The notes under the pieces are model-generated. The model searched no databases. It was not told the origin of the DNA and saw nothing but the letters and a program-made list of their open reading frames with translations. A stretch of DNA of 64,000 nt from Mesotoga prima MesG1.Ag.4.2 (GTDB lineage: Bacteria > Thermotogota > Thermotogae > Petrotogales > Kosmotogaceae). Shown here in pieces: positions 45,365-53,979 of the stretch. Location: NCBI RefSeq assembly GCF_000147715.2, contig NC_017934.1, positions 558,001-622,000 of the forward strand, in the 5' to 3' direction. The position numbers and the translations under genes are program-made. Within the stretch, counting starts at the first letter, position 1; each line of letters opens with the position of its first letter.

Positions 45365-45897
45365 TATTCTCCTTTCAAATAACCTACGTAAGGAAGATTG
45401 CGACAAACCTCCTCGTAGTCAAGTCCATAACCGACTATGAACTGATCCCCAATCTTTTCACCTGTAAAATCAATTTTGACTCCATGATCGTGAATGGTCT
45501 TTTCGAAAAGCGATACTAGTTTTACATCCGCTGGTTTTTGCTTCCAGATATAGTTGATAATGTACCTGAGAGTTCCTCCTGTGTCAACTATGTCTTCAAC
45601 AAGCAAGACGTAGCGATTGGTAACCGATTCATCTACCCAGGTTTTAACGCGAATCCTACCGGTAGTTGATGCTCCAGAATAACTGGAAACATGAACAAAG
45701 TTGTATCGGACCTTCAAATTCAGCCGCTTAAGTAAGTCACTGTAAAAATGAACCGACCCCTTCAAGATACATACTGCAGTAATTTCATCAGTAATCGGTG
45801 AATAGTATTCATTAATCTTCTCTGCCAGTCCATTGACGATTTTCTTCAGTTCCTCTTCTGAATAAAGGACTTCGATTCTTGCAGGATCAAAGAGCAT
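45364..45897 (-). CDS. hpt: Hypoxanthine phosphoribosyltransferase
   Basis: Purine salvage enzyme making IMP/GMP from hypoxanthine/guanine and PRPP. The PRPP-binding motif VLLVEDIVDTGGTLRY is intact, as are KGSVHFYSDLL, the flexible-loop SSYSGAS and the end KIGDQFIVGYGLDYEEVCRNLPYVG. 177 residues from ATG 45897, which has GGAGGTGA at a suitable distance; GTG 45906 overlaps that box. Heads the minus-strand run through degV and recG. Confidence 0.94.
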   Translation of the reverse strand: MLFDPARIEVLYSEEELKKIVNGLAEKINEYYSPITDEITAVCILKGSVHFYSDLLKRLNLKVRYNFVHVSSYSGASTTGRIRVKTWVDESVTNRYVLLVEDIVDTGGTLRYIINYIWKQKPADVKLVSLFEKTIHDHGVKIDFTGEKIGDQFIVGYGLDYEEVCRNLPYVGYLKGE

Positions 45898-45923
45898 TTC
45901 CTTCACCTCCGGGAGTCACGATA

Positions 45924-45960
45924 ATTATACCATCGGAGGATGATGATGCGATCCAATCGC
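45924..45960 (-). promoter_or_regulatory. hpt promoter -10 and neighbouring inverted repeat
   Basis: On the minus strand TATAAT lies at 45924-45929, 27 nt before the hpt ATG. A palindrome GCGAT-CCA-ATCGC sits at 45948-45960, in the -35 area of hpt and within the hpt/trmB divergent region. No consensus -35 is seen, which may mean activator- or repressor-controlled expression. Confidence 0.4.
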
Positions 45961-46065
45961 AAAAAGCTGAATGTAGAAATTGATGCACAGTTGCGTTAGA
46001 ATGCTTTTTGTCAAGCAAGAAAATTTGGTTGAAATAAATGTCTGATTTGTGGGCGGGGCGAAAGC

Positions 46066-47022
46066 ATGAGTGAACACTATCTCCTTAACTATGTGGATTG
46101 TACGGAATATAAACTTCCTCTTGATCTCCAGAATATCTTTGGAAGAAAGAGAGAGACTTTCTTAGAAATTGGTTTTGGAAGCGGAGAATTCATACTTCAG
46201 AAGGCAATTGAGAACCCCAATGCCGATTATCTTGGTGTTGAGCTATCAATGATAAGTGCCAAAAAGCTTTTGAAATCAATCTCAAGGAATCATGTTGGAA
46301 ATGTTCGCGCACTGCTTGTAGATGCATCTTTTGCTCTGCGAAACATACTTCCTAAAGATTCAATGTCGGGAGTATACATGAATTTTCCTTGTCCGTGGCC
46401 AAAAAAGAGACATTCAGAACGGAGGCTCAATACAGTTAGTTTCATTGAGAAGATTGCCAAAGTGCTAAAAAAGGGCGGTTTTTTCCAGCTGTATTCGGAT
46501 TCAGAAGAGTTTGTTCATGAAATGTTTGGAGAAGTTGGAAAGACGAACTGTTTCGATGATCCAGTCCTTGAAGTGAATCCTACGGTCGGAGTAGGAACAA
46601 GATACGAGAAGAAATGGCTGGATATGAGTAAAGAGATCTTTAGGATGAAATGCGTAAGAATCAAATGCGAAATAAATGGTGAAGAGGACGTGGTTCGTGT
46701 GTCGAACTTGTGGATCGATGACATTGACGAGAAATCTCTTCAGAAAGTCGACGGGAAGAGTTTTTCGAAAAATGAGATTTTTGTGAAATTCATGGGGCTG
46801 TACAGAAATATGGACCGCAATACCTTCTTGATTGAAACGCTAACAGTCGATAGGGACTTCTCCCAGCGATTCTACGTAAACCTATCAAGGAGAGGGAATC
46901 GTTGGCTCATCAAACTGGATAGCCAAGCAAGACCGTTCAGGACTAAGGCTGTAAAGTTTGCTCTGAGAGTATTGTCAGAGAAAATCGCGAAGAAAGATCC
47001 TGGTGGAGACCAAAATCATTAG
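46066..47022 (+). CDS. trmB: tRNA (guanine-N7-)-methyltransferase TrmB, long C-terminal form
   Basis: Makes m7G46 in tRNA. Residues ~1-200 hold the SAM-binding core: FLEIGFGSGEFILQKA, GVELSMISAKKLL and NFPCPWPKKRHSERRL. The rest (~200-318) is a C-terminal extension as in other thermophile TrmB proteins. In most TrmB proteins the central motif reads PDPW with a catalytic Asp; here it is PCPW. GTRYEKKW near residue 180 is the usual second substrate motif. ATG start without a strong ribosome binding site. Confidence 0.9.
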   Translation: MSEHYLLNYVDCTEYKLPLDLQNIFGRKRETFLEIGFGSGEFILQKAIENPNADYLGVELSMISAKKLLKSISRNHVGNVRALLVDASFALRNILPKDSMSGVYMNFPCPWPKKRHSERRLNTVSFIEKIAKVLKKGGFFQLYSDSEEFVHEMFGEVGKTNCFDDPVLEVNPTVGVGTRYEKKWLDMSKEIFRMKCVRIKCEINGEEDVVRVSNLWIDDIDEKSLQKVDGKSFSKNEIFVKFMGLYRNMDRNTFLIETLTVDRDFSQRFYVNLSRRGNRWLIKLDSQARPFRTKAVKFALRVLSEKIAKKDPGGDQNH

Positions 47023-47104
47023 ATCTCTCAGTTATTGCCTATATTGTTATTGGTCAAATAGAAAACGAAAGCTCATTCTACAAAGAAACAGTTTCCAAGC
47101 TATG

Positions 47105-47131
47105 AAAAAGTGGGGCGCTTCAGCACCCCAC
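47105..47131 (-). terminator. Terminator of the fab operon
   Basis: On the minus strand GTGGGG ... CCCCAC (47110-47131, interior GC/GC pairing) followed by five T, 15 nt after the fabF stop. No T tract on the plus side, so it serves fabF only. Confidence 0.75.
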
Positions 47132-47145
47132 CCGGAACAGGCAAC

Positions 47146-48369
47146 CTACAGCTTCTTGAAGAGAAGGGAAGCGTTATGACCTCCAAATCCAAAGGAATTC
47201 TTCTGTACGAAATGTAATTCTTTTTCAACTCCGAAGTTCGGAGTATAGTTCAGATCGCACTCTGGGTCAGGACTCGAATAGTTTATAGTGGGTGGAATAA
47301 AGGAATTTTTCATTGAGAGTAGAGTTGCGACAGCTTCTATGGCTCCTGCTGCACCTAGTGCGTGACCGGCCATCGACTTCGTCGAACTAATGTTCAAGTC
47401 TTGTCGATTTCCAAATAGACGCTTAATTGCTCGGGTTTCCATTAGGTCGTTTAATGGAGTCGAAGTACCATGAGCATTGATGTAGTCAACTTCTGAGGGA
47501 TCAACTCCGGCTTCTTCTAAAGCCATTTTCATCGCTCTGTACGCTCCGTCTCCGGACTCTTCCGGTGAAGTAATGTGAAATGCGTCGTCGGTTGAGCCGT
47601 AACCAACGACCTCTCCGTAGATCATAGCACCACGTTTCATGGCATGTTCATACTCTTCTATGATCAATGTTGCCGATCCTTCAGCCATAACAAATCCATC
47701 ACGATCACGATCGAACGGTCTGGAAGCAGTTTTAGGAGTTCCACGTGAAAGAGCGTTCATATTCGAAAATCCGGCTAGAGCAAGAGGTGTTACTGTGGCT
47801 TCCGAACCCCCCGTCATGGCAATATCGAGAATTCCGGCTCTAATAAGCCTTGTAGCTTCACCTATTGCATTGGTTGCCGAGGCACATGCTGTGGAAAGGG
47901 TGAAGTTCGTGCCTCTGAAATTGAAGCGAATCGCCAAAAGTCCGGGTGCCATGTTTGCTATCGTCATAGGGATAAGGAAGGGACTGATTCTTGACGGACC
48001 TTTGTTCATTAGAACAGAATGTTGATCTTCTATCACATCCATTCCGCCAAGTCCCACGCCATAAATTACCCCCGCTCTTTCTGAGTTTATTCGGCTATTC
48101 CCCAGTCCGGAATCATCGTACGCTTCACTTGCGCTCGCGATTGCCATCTGGACAAACCTTGCATTTCTCTTTGCGTCTTTTCTATCCATGTATTTAGTTG
48201 GATCGAAATTCTTAACCTGACCGGCAACCTTTGCCCCATATTCGGACACGTCAAATGTACTTATCCAGTCTATTCCCGAGGTACCAGATTTAAGCGATTC
48301 CCAGAATTCTGTCAGATTAGTTCCGATCGAGCTAATAACCCCCATTCCAGTAACTACGACTCTTTTCAT
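47146..48369 (-). CDS. fabF: 3-oxoacyl-ACP synthase II (FabF)
   Basis: Elongating condensing enzyme of fatty acid synthesis, ~407 residues. Catalytic Cys in STACASATNAIGEA, the two His in NAHGTSTPLND and MAGHALGAAGA, and the C-terminal FGFGGHNAS. Homologues start at KRVVVTGMG, so ATG 48369 is chosen, though an ATG at 48381 overlapping the acpP stop is also possible. Last gene of fabK-fabD-acpP-fabF. Confidence 0.95.
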   Translation of the reverse strand: MKRVVVTGMGVISSIGTNLTEFWESLKSGTSGIDWISTFDVSEYGAKVAGQVKNFDPTKYMDRKDAKRNARFVQMAIASASEAYDDSGLGNSRINSERAGVIYGVGLGGMDVIEDQHSVLMNKGPSRISPFLIPMTIANMAPGLLAIRFNFRGTNFTLSTACASATNAIGEATRLIRAGILDIAMTGGSEATVTPLALAGFSNMNALSRGTPKTASRPFDRDRDGFVMAEGSATLIIEEYEHAMKRGAMIYGEVVGYGSTDDAFHITSPEESGDGAYRAMKMALEEAGVDPSEVDYINAHGTSTPLNDLMETRAIKRLFGNRQDLNISSTKSMAGHALGAAGAIEAVATLLSMKNSFIPPTINYSSPDPECDLNYTPNFGVEKELHFVQKNSFGFGGHNASLLFKKL

Positions 48370-48370
48370 C

Positions 48371-48619
48371 CTATTTTTCATCGAGCGTGCTTATGAATTT
48401 GACAACATCATCAATGGTCCTGAAGCTAGACGCCTGGCTATCACTGATTTGAACTTCGAATTTGTCTTCAAGCTCCATGACAAGATCTACCAAGTCTAGT
48501 GAATCTGCACCGAGGTCTTCAATAAATCTCGAATTACCGCTGATTTCACCAGCTTCCATTCCCAGACAATCTGCAACGACTGAGATCACTTTTTCCTGAA
48601 TTGTTGATGTTTTTTCCAC
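48371..48619 (-). CDS. acpP: Acyl carrier protein
   Basis: Acidic four-helix protein of ~82 residues with the phosphopantetheine attachment motif GADSLDLVDLVMELE. GTG 48619 is preferred because GAGAGGTGAG lies at the right distance; GTG 48628 is possible. Sits between fabD and fabF. Confidence 0.96.
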   Translation of the reverse strand: MEKTSTIQEKVISVVADCLGMEAGEISGNSRFIEDLGADSLDLVDLVMELEDKFEVQISDSQASSFRTIDDVVKFISTLDEK

Positions 48620-48645
48620 TGTGCTCACCTCTCAAAGTTTAGTTT

Positions 48646-49581
48646 TCAGTTCTTGATTTCCTGTAGTTCTTTAAGTATTCCAAGGCCTTCGTTTTCTGTG
48701 CTTTCTACAGAGACACTCCTGTCTATCTTCTTCATAAACCCACTAAGCACTTTTCCAGGCCCCACTTCAACGAACCGATCTGCACCTAGTTCGATCATCT
48801 TTCTAATGGATTGTTCCCATTTGACAGGGCTGTAAGCCTGTTCAATTAGCAACTCTCTTATCGCGTTTGGATCTTTAGGAAAAAGCCCTCCGGTAACATT
48901 TGAGATAACTGGGATTTCCGGAGGCTTGACATCAATGCCATTCAAGAACTCTCTCAAAACTTCTCCAACTGGACGCAAGTATCGGCTATGGAAAGGAGCA
49001 CTCACTGAAAGCTCCACACATTTTTTCGCTCCCTTTTCCATTGCCTTGTTCATAGCACTTCGAACTTTTTCTGATAACCCTGAAATTACAACTTGACCTG
49101 GGCAGTTGTAATTGGCTACAATAACCTCTTCGCTCGAAGAAATCTCAAGGCAGATCTCTTCGACTACTTTTTCTGGAAGACCAATTATCGCTGCCATCGT
49201 TCCATCTTCTGAAGACATCATTTGTTGCATAGCTGTCCCCCTCAACCTTACAAGACGAAGTGCGTCGGCATATCTAAGTGTGCCCGCTACAACTAGAGCA
49301 GAGAATTCACCCAGCGATAATCCGGCGCAAATGTCGGGTTTTCCCCACCTCTCAATAAGAGCATCGGAAATGGCTATACTTAGCGAAAGAATAGCCGGTT
49401 GGGCATTATGCGTGAGCTTTAGTTCGTCTTCCTGCCCCTCGAGCATCATTGTTAACATGTCAAAACCCAGCAACTGTCCGGATAGTTCAAGAAACTCTCT
49501 GAACAAAGGGCTTTCATCGCAAAAACTCTTACCCATGCCAACGTATTGGCTTCCCTGTCCGGGAAATATCCATGCTACCAT
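48646..49581 (-). CDS. fabD: Malonyl-CoA:ACP transacylase
   Basis: Loads malonyl groups onto ACP. GQGSQYVGMG at the N-terminus, nucleophile Ser in GLSLGEFSALV, catalytic His in SAPFHSRYL, and VEVGPGKVLSGF near the end. 311 residues, standard. ATG overlapping fabK by 7 nt. Confidence 0.95.
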   Translation of the reverse strand: MVAWIFPGQGSQYVGMGKSFCDESPLFREFLELSGQLLGFDMLTMMLEGQEDELKLTHNAQPAILSLSIAISDALIERWGKPDICAGLSLGEFSALVVAGTLRYADALRLVRLRGTAMQQMMSSEDGTMAAIIGLPEKVVEEICLEISSSEEVIVANYNCPGQVVISGLSEKVRSAMNKAMEKGAKKCVELSVSAPFHSRYLRPVGEVLREFLNGIDVKPPEIPVISNVTGGLFPKDPNAIRELLIEQAYSPVKWEQSIRKMIELGADRFVEVGPGKVLSGFMKKIDRSVSVESTENEGLGILKELQEIKN

Positions 49582-50528
49582 TTCTTTATGCCTCCCAGGA
49601 ATCGAATTGTTTCTTCCGCCTCATCAATTATTGACTGAACTAATTGTGAAACATCAAGGATTTCTCCAATAAGCCCGCAGGATTGACCGGCCATCATGGA
49701 ACCATCATTTATGTCACCATTTTCGACAGCTCTCTTGAGAGCTCCGACAGCTATTTTTTCAATTTCCTCGAATCCAGAGCCTTGCTTTTCTAGTTCTTCA
49801 ATGTGTCTTGTTAGCCTGTTCCTAAATCCTCTTACAGGATGACCATTTGAATTGCCCGTAACGACGGTGTCTAGTTCATTTGATAACAGAATCCGTTCTT
49901 TGTATCTAGAATGTGCCCTACATTCAGTCGTGCAGATGAATCTTGTTCCCATCTGAACACCACTAGCTCCAAGTGCTAGGGATGCTGCTAATCCTCTTCC
50001 GTCAGCAATTCCGCCTGCTGCAATAACTGGGATTCTCGTTGCTGAAACAACTGCTGGAACCAATACCATTGTTGAAACCTTTCCGATGTGGCCGCCCGCT
50101 TCCATTCCTTCGGCAATCACTGCATCGACTCCCTGTCTCTCTAGCCTTCTAGCGAGCCCGGAAGAGGCGACCACGGGAATCACTTTAGTTCCCGCCGTCT
50201 TCAACTTTTCAATAAAGCTGGATGGACTGCCTGCCCCAGTAGTTACAACGGGAACTCTTTCTCTACAGATTATCTCTATCTGTTCCTGCGCATATGGAGA
50301 AAGCAGCATTACGTTGACTCCGAAGGGCCTTGAAGTTAATTTTCTGGTCTCGCGAATCTCATAAAGTAGATCCTCTGGAGAAAGATTCCCTCCGGCAATT
50401 ATGCCTAGGCAACCGGCATTGGAAACTGCTGCAGCCAAGTTATGTTCCGAGATCCATGCCATTCCTCCTTGAAGAATGGGGTATTTGATTCCAAGCATTT
50501 CGGTTAGCGACTGTCTTTGCTGATTCAA
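49575..50528 (-). CDS. fabK: FMN-dependent enoyl-ACP reductase FabK
   Basis: TIM-barrel flavoprotein of the nitronate monooxygenase superfamily that reduces enoyl-ACP, replacing FabI; 317 residues. Typical segments: YPILQGGMAWISEHNLAAAV, GVNVMLLSP, VVTTGAGSP, AEGMEAGGHIG (catalytic His region), PVIAAGGIADGRG and GVQMGTRFICTTE. Position at the head of fabD-acpP-fabF supports FabK over a nitronate monooxygenase. The TTG at 50528 is chosen for AGGAGG six bases upstream. Confidence 0.93.
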   Translation of the reverse strand: MNQQRQSLTEMLGIKYPILQGGMAWISEHNLAAAVSNAGCLGIIAGGNLSPEDLLYEIRETRKLTSRPFGVNVMLLSPYAQEQIEIICRERVPVVTTGAGSPSSFIEKLKTAGTKVIPVVASSGLARRLERQGVDAVIAEGMEAGGHIGKVSTMVLVPAVVSATRIPVIAAGGIADGRGLAASLALGASGVQMGTRFICTTECRAHSRYKERILLSNELDTVVTGNSNGHPVRGFRNRLTRHIEELEKQGSGFEEIEKIAVGALKRAVENGDINDGSMMAGQSCGLIGEILDVSQLVQSIIDEAEETIRFLGGIKKW

Positions 50529-50658
50529 AGTTGATCCTCCTGGCACAAGTATGCTGGTTTAAGAAAAGCAACAACATACCAGGACCTTTTGCAGCATTTT
50601 TGTCTGAATCTAGGACTGCTGGAGAGTGAACAGTTCGAAAATCAAACGGAGGTGATTT

Positions 50659-51066
50659 GTGAGAGACAAGGAGTTTGTAAAGGAAAGAATACCCCACAGG
50701 GAGCCCTTTCTTCTTGTCGATGGCGTGATTTCGATGACCGATTCCGAAATACTTGCTTTCAGAGATTTGCTAGAAAACGATCCTGTTTTTGAGGGTCATT
50801 TTCCTGGTTATCCGATTTATCCAGGTGTGCTGATTCTTGAAGGCCTTGCTCAGACTGCAGGAATTCTTTTGCTGAAACCAAATGAAACACCGTTGTTTGC
50901 AGGAATAGAAAGAGCTCGTTTCAAGACCATAGTACGTCCGCCGTGCAGAATTGAGTACTCTGTCAAATTGATCGACAGTAGGATGAACGTCGCTAAGCTG
51001 GAAACATCTGCATATGCTGAAGGAAAACTAGCTGCGAAAGCTATTCTGCTTGTTTCATCAATATAA
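50659..51066 (+). CDS. fabZ: 3-hydroxyacyl-ACP dehydratase FabZ
   Basis: Hot-dog fold dehydratase of 135 residues with the family opening RIPHREPFLLVDG and the catalytic FEGHFPGYPIYPGVLILEGLAQTAG. Divergent from fabK, 130 nt apart, so both promoters share one regulatory region. GTG start behind GGAGGTGA. No other gene follows on this strand before the hairpin at 51145. Confidence 0.94.
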   Translation: MRDKEFVKERIPHREPFLLVDGVISMTDSEILAFRDLLENDPVFEGHFPGYPIYPGVLILEGLAQTAGILLLKPNETPLFAGIERARFKTIVRPPCRIEYSVKLIDSRMNVAKLETSAYAEGKLAAKAILLVSSI

Positions 51067-51078
51067 TGTATTGTGGTT

Positions 51079-51107
51079 TTGGAAAGAAAAAACCCCTGTG
51101 CTATAAT
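51079..51107 (+). promoter_or_regulatory. Promoter of a possible small RNA, inside an inverted repeat
   Basis: TTGGAA (51079-51084), exactly 17 nt, TATAAT (51102-51107). The -10 lies in the spacer of a perfect 9-bp inverted repeat CCCCTGTGC (51093-51101) / GCACAGGGG (51123-51131), so a symmetric DNA-binding protein could cover the promoter. It starts 12 nt after the fabZ stop. Confidence 0.55.
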
Positions 51108-51113
51108 CTAGGC

Positions 51114-51180
51114 GTTAATCCTGCACAGGGGATTAAGGGGGTAAGCCGCCACCAGTCAAAGCGTGGCGGCATTTTCGTTT
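51114..51180 (+). ncRNA. Candidate small RNA (~65 nt) between fabZ and htrA
   Basis: From the predicted start near 51114 the RNA would fold into hairpin TTAATCC/GGATTAA (51115-51136), a GGGGGUAA linker, and an 8-bp hairpin GCCGCCAC/GTGGCGGC (51145-51170), followed by a U-rich tail ATTTTCGTTTT. This is the compact shape of a trans-acting small RNA. I do not recognise a riboswitch or known RNA family, and no coding gene follows on this strand. The alternative is a complex 3' end of fabZ mRNA. No reading frame of value is present: the plus-strand frame across it only mirrors htrA. Confidence 0.45.
51145..51180 (+). terminator. Intrinsic terminator for fabZ and/or the small RNA
   Basis: Perfect 8-bp stem GCCGCCAC / GTGGCGGC with a 10-nt loop, followed by ATTTTCGTTTT. 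On the minus strand no T tract follows, so htrA does not use it. Confidence 0.7.
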
Positions 51181-52580
51181 TAGAGCTGGAAAGAAGCTAC
51201 GAATCTTACACCGTTTCTGTAAACAAAGAACGCTACGTAGTCCCCTTTCTTGATGTTTTCAGTATACTTCTCGAAATCGCTGACGCTCTCGATCGATTCT
51301 TGATTGCCATTTATGCTCAGACGAGTAATTATATCGTCCGGGCCTATTCCCAACCTGTAGACTACTCCTTCTGGATCTACATCTCTCACTATCACGCCTC
51401 TAAATTCCTGAGATATTCCTAGACGTTCCCTATCGCCGGGAGTTATGTCAGAAACCGATATACCGAGTGAGCTCACAAAAGCCTGTCTTGCTCCGATGTC
51501 TTCTGTTGCTGAAGACGCGCTTTCTTGAGCAAGCGATCCTAGAACAGCGGTAAGTACGATTCTATCTCCGAATCTGTCTATTGTAATCTTCACCTCGGAG
51601 CCTGCAGGGTAGTTCAATACTGCCGCCCTAAGCTCCGCTGAGTTTGTGATCTCGAGACTCTCAAAGCCAATAATAACGTCCTGTGGCCTTATTCCGGCCT
51701 TCTCTGCCGCTGAACCGGGAACCACATCTGTAATTAATGCTCCGCTGTCAACCTTTAGTCCAAGGGATCTAGAAACCTCCTCAGTGACCGTATCCATATA
51801 GACCCCAAGATATGCTCTCTGCACAGATCCGGTCTCGATAATTGAATCGACAAATCTAAGAGCTACGTTTATGGGAATTGCGAATCCAAGGGTGGTTCCA
51901 ACTTCAGGAGCGATTATGGCAGTGTTTATTCCGACAACTTGGCCATGAATATTCAGCAAAGGCCCCCCGCTGTTACCGGGATTAATCGCGGCATCTGTCT
52001 GAATTAGATTAGAATATACTCCGTTGCCATCTGGTTTTGGCAGCTGCCTTCCTACCGCACTTATCACTCCGAGAGTAACTGTGTGCTTAAGACCAAGAGG
52101 ATTCCCTATAGCAATTGCCCACTCGCCGATTCTCAGTGCGTCTGAGTCACCAAGTTCAACAGTGGGGAGATCAACCCCATCGGGATCGATCTTGATCACC
52201 GCAATGTCCAACTCCTCGTCTCCGCCAATGTATTTGGCCGGGTAGGTGTTTCCATCAAGTAGAGAAACCGTGATTTTTTCCGCGCCTGAAACCACGTGCT
52301 CATTGGTGAAAATATACCCATCCTTGTTGAAGATGAAACCCGAGCCAACCCCGGTTACCTTCTGACCGGGGATCTCTCCGAAAAATCGCCTGAAGAAATC
52401 CTCGAAACCGTAAGGATCGGGGATTGAATATTTTCTAGTGGCCTCTACATCGACTTTGACAACTGCTGGTCCTGCTGCTTGGACTACGTTGGTTATTGGG
52501 CTCTCGTAGCCTTCGTTGACCAGGGCCAGAGAAGCCACTGACAGAATTACTACAACAAGAACTGCAAGAACTTTTCTCAT
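51180..52580 (-). CDS. htrA: HtrA/DegP-family periplasmic serine protease (Do)
   Basis: Envelope quality-control protease of 466 residues. Signal peptide (KVLAVLVVVILSVASLA), trypsin-like domain with triad His95 (TNEHVV), Asp125 (ELDIAVIKI) and Ser204 (NPGNSGGPLL), then two PDZ domains (~270-350 and ~380-466). T. maritima HtrA is the structural model. ATG preceded by AAGGAGG. Its 3' end abuts the hairpin unit of the fabZ side. Confidence 0.95.
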   Translation of the reverse strand: MRKVLAVLVVVILSVASLALVNEGYESPITNVVQAAGPAVVKVDVEATRKYSIPDPYGFEDFFRRFFGEIPGQKVTGVGSGFIFNKDGYIFTNEHVVSGAEKITVSLLDGNTYPAKYIGGDEELDIAVIKIDPDGVDLPTVELGDSDALRIGEWAIAIGNPLGLKHTVTLGVISAVGRQLPKPDGNGVYSNLIQTDAAINPGNSGGPLLNIHGQVVGINTAIIAPEVGTTLGFAIPINVALRFVDSIIETGSVQRAYLGVYMDTVTEEVSRSLGLKVDSGALITDVVPGSAAEKAGIRPQDVIIGFESLEITNSAELRAAVLNYPAGSEVKITIDRFGDRIVLTAVLGSLAQESASSATEDIGARQAFVSSLGISVSDITPGDRERLGISQEFRGVIVRDVDPEGVVYRLGIGPDDIITRLSINGNQESIESVSDFEKYTENIKKGDYVAFFVYRNGVRFVASFQL

Positions 52581-52644
52581 AAACTCTGACCTCCTTCATT
52601 ATTTTGGCTACTCCGGTATGAATTTGACTGAGCAGAGGAATTCG

Positions 52645-52673
52645 TTGTTCAAAAAATGAGAAGGTGATATACT
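52645..52673 (+). promoter_or_regulatory. Promoter of the SLC13/ArsB-type transporter
   Basis: TTGTTC (52645-52650), 17-nt spacer, TATACT (52668-52673), 31 nt upstream of the TTG start. Divergent from htrA. Confidence 0.55.
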
Positions 52674-52704
52674 GATAAAGTTATGTCTTCCAGAGGTGAG
52701 CTAA

Positions 52705-53979
52705 TTGCAGTGGTTGTTTGTTCTAGTGGTTTTCATAAGCGCTTATTATCTGATAATCTCTGGTAAGTTTAATAGATCAACAGTTGCATTCGCTGCTGGA
52801 ATTCTAATACTTTTGTCTAAAGTTATACCTGACTTCGATATGAAGGAACTCGGCTATCTTATTGATTTCAATACTATCAGTATTCTAATTGGAATGATGA
52901 TAGTTGTTGGCACTTTGAGGACGACTGGTTTCTTCGAATTTGTGGCTGTTCACGTAGTAAGGTTTTCTAAGGGTAATGTGAGAGCTTTGTTGATATTCTT
53001 TGTCGTTACAATTGCACTTTTTTCTGCTTTTCTAGATAATGTCACTACAATTCTTCTTTTTGCACCGATAATCTTTCTTGTAGCAGATGCTTTGGAGGTT
53101 TCTCCTCGCACTTTCATCCTTGCAGGAGTTCTCGCGGCAAATATCGGTGGGATGGCAACTTTGATTGGTGATCCACCAAACATACTTGTTGGCTCGGCAA
53201 GTGGGTTCGGATTCATGGATTTCATGAGAATTGATGGGCCGATTACACTATTTGCGTTGATAATTGCGCTAATCTACCTTGATCGACGCGTTTTCAAAGA
53301 TTACAGAGAAATGGGCGGAAAGCTTCAGCGTATAGCAAATATGGATCCGAAGAAAGCGATAATTTCAAAGTCAGCACTCTACAAGTCACTAGCTGTGTTC
53401 TTTGCAATAATTGTGGGATTTCTTCTCCACGGTTTGATCGGAGTGGAGCCCTCTCTTATTGCTCTTGCAGGTGCAGCAGCGGCTATGATTCTTAACGGAA
53501 AGAGCTTTTCGCATCTTTCCGAAGATATAGAATGGGATACGATATTTTTCTTCATGGGCCTGTTTGTCCTTGCATTTGCACTCAAGGAGGTCGGTATCAC
53601 CTCTGTGATTTCCGATTTGCTAGGCTCCCTTTCTGGCAACAAAATAGTGTTGTTCTTGACGCTTTATTGGCTGTCGGCTATAATGAGCGGCTTTATAGGA
53701 GCAGTTCCTGCGGTAACTTTCATGATACCAGTGATTCAGGAAATGACAACTAAGTTCGGCGTTCCTGCAGATATTTGGTGGGTGATCTCCATTTCGGCCT
53801 GTCTGGGTGGGAGCTTTTCAATAGCTGGTTCTGCAGCCAATATGGTAGGAGTTGGGTTAATAGAAAAGCATTCAAAGGAAAGACTCACTTATGGCGATTT
53901 TCTTAGGTTCTCAATGCCTATCACGCTTATTACGCTTGTTGCCGGTACCCTCTACATTCTTGTCAGGTTTTCTATCTAG
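52705..53979 (+). CDS. SLC13/ArsB/CitM-superfamily ion transporter
   Basis: The 424-residue integral membrane protein with ~11 helices has the two re-entrant hairpin signatures of the ion-transporter superfamily: FLDNVTTILLFAPI with IGGMATLIGDPPNILVGSAS in the first half, and the matching GFIGAVPAVTFMIPV with GGSFSIAGSAANMVGVGL in the second. Substrates in the family include dicarboxylates, citrate, arsenite and Na+/H+. GDPPN fits ArsB/P-protein type. TTG start with GAGGTGAG. The last 69 nt overlap the 3' end of the convergent radical SAM gene. Substrate cannot be told. Confidence 0.83.
   Translation: MQWLFVLVVFISAYYLIISGKFNRSTVAFAAGILILLSKVIPDFDMKELGYLIDFNTISILIGMMIVVGTLRTTGFFEFVAVHVVRFSKGNVRALLIFFVVTIALFSAFLDNVTTILLFAPIIFLVADALEVSPRTFILAGVLAANIGGMATLIGDPPNILVGSASGFGFMDFMRIDGPITLFALIIALIYLDRRVFKDYREMGGKLQRIANMDPKKAIISKSALYKSLAVFFAIIVGFLLHGLIGVEPSLIALAGAAAAMILNGKSFSHLSEDIEWDTIFFFMGLFVLAFALKEVGITSVISDLLGSLSGNKIVLFLTLYWLSAIMSGFIGAVPAVTFMIPVIQEMTTKFGVPADIWWVISISACLGGSFSIAGSAANMVGVGLIEKHSKERLTYGDFLRFSMPITLITLVAGTLYILVRFSI

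Noticed and set aside
45970-46020. TTGACA-like -35 on the minus strand at about 46013
   Set aside because: The box is perfect but no -10 lies 15-19 nt downstream, and it is too far from the hpt -10.
50529-50658. FapR- or FabT-like operator between fabK and fabZ
   Set aside because: A segment around CTAGGACT resembles part of such sites but lacks the symmetric arms; no convincing palindrome.
51079-51180. Known riboswitch upstream of a gene
   Set aside because: Nothing in the folded elements matches fluoride, preQ1, c-di-GMP or SAM riboswitch cores as I know them, and no same-strand gene follows.
51066-51422. Plus-strand frame of 118 codons after fabZ
   Set aside because: From 51180 on it is the antisense of htrA, and the earlier part runs through perfect hairpins and a terminator; no ribosome binding site and no family resemblance.
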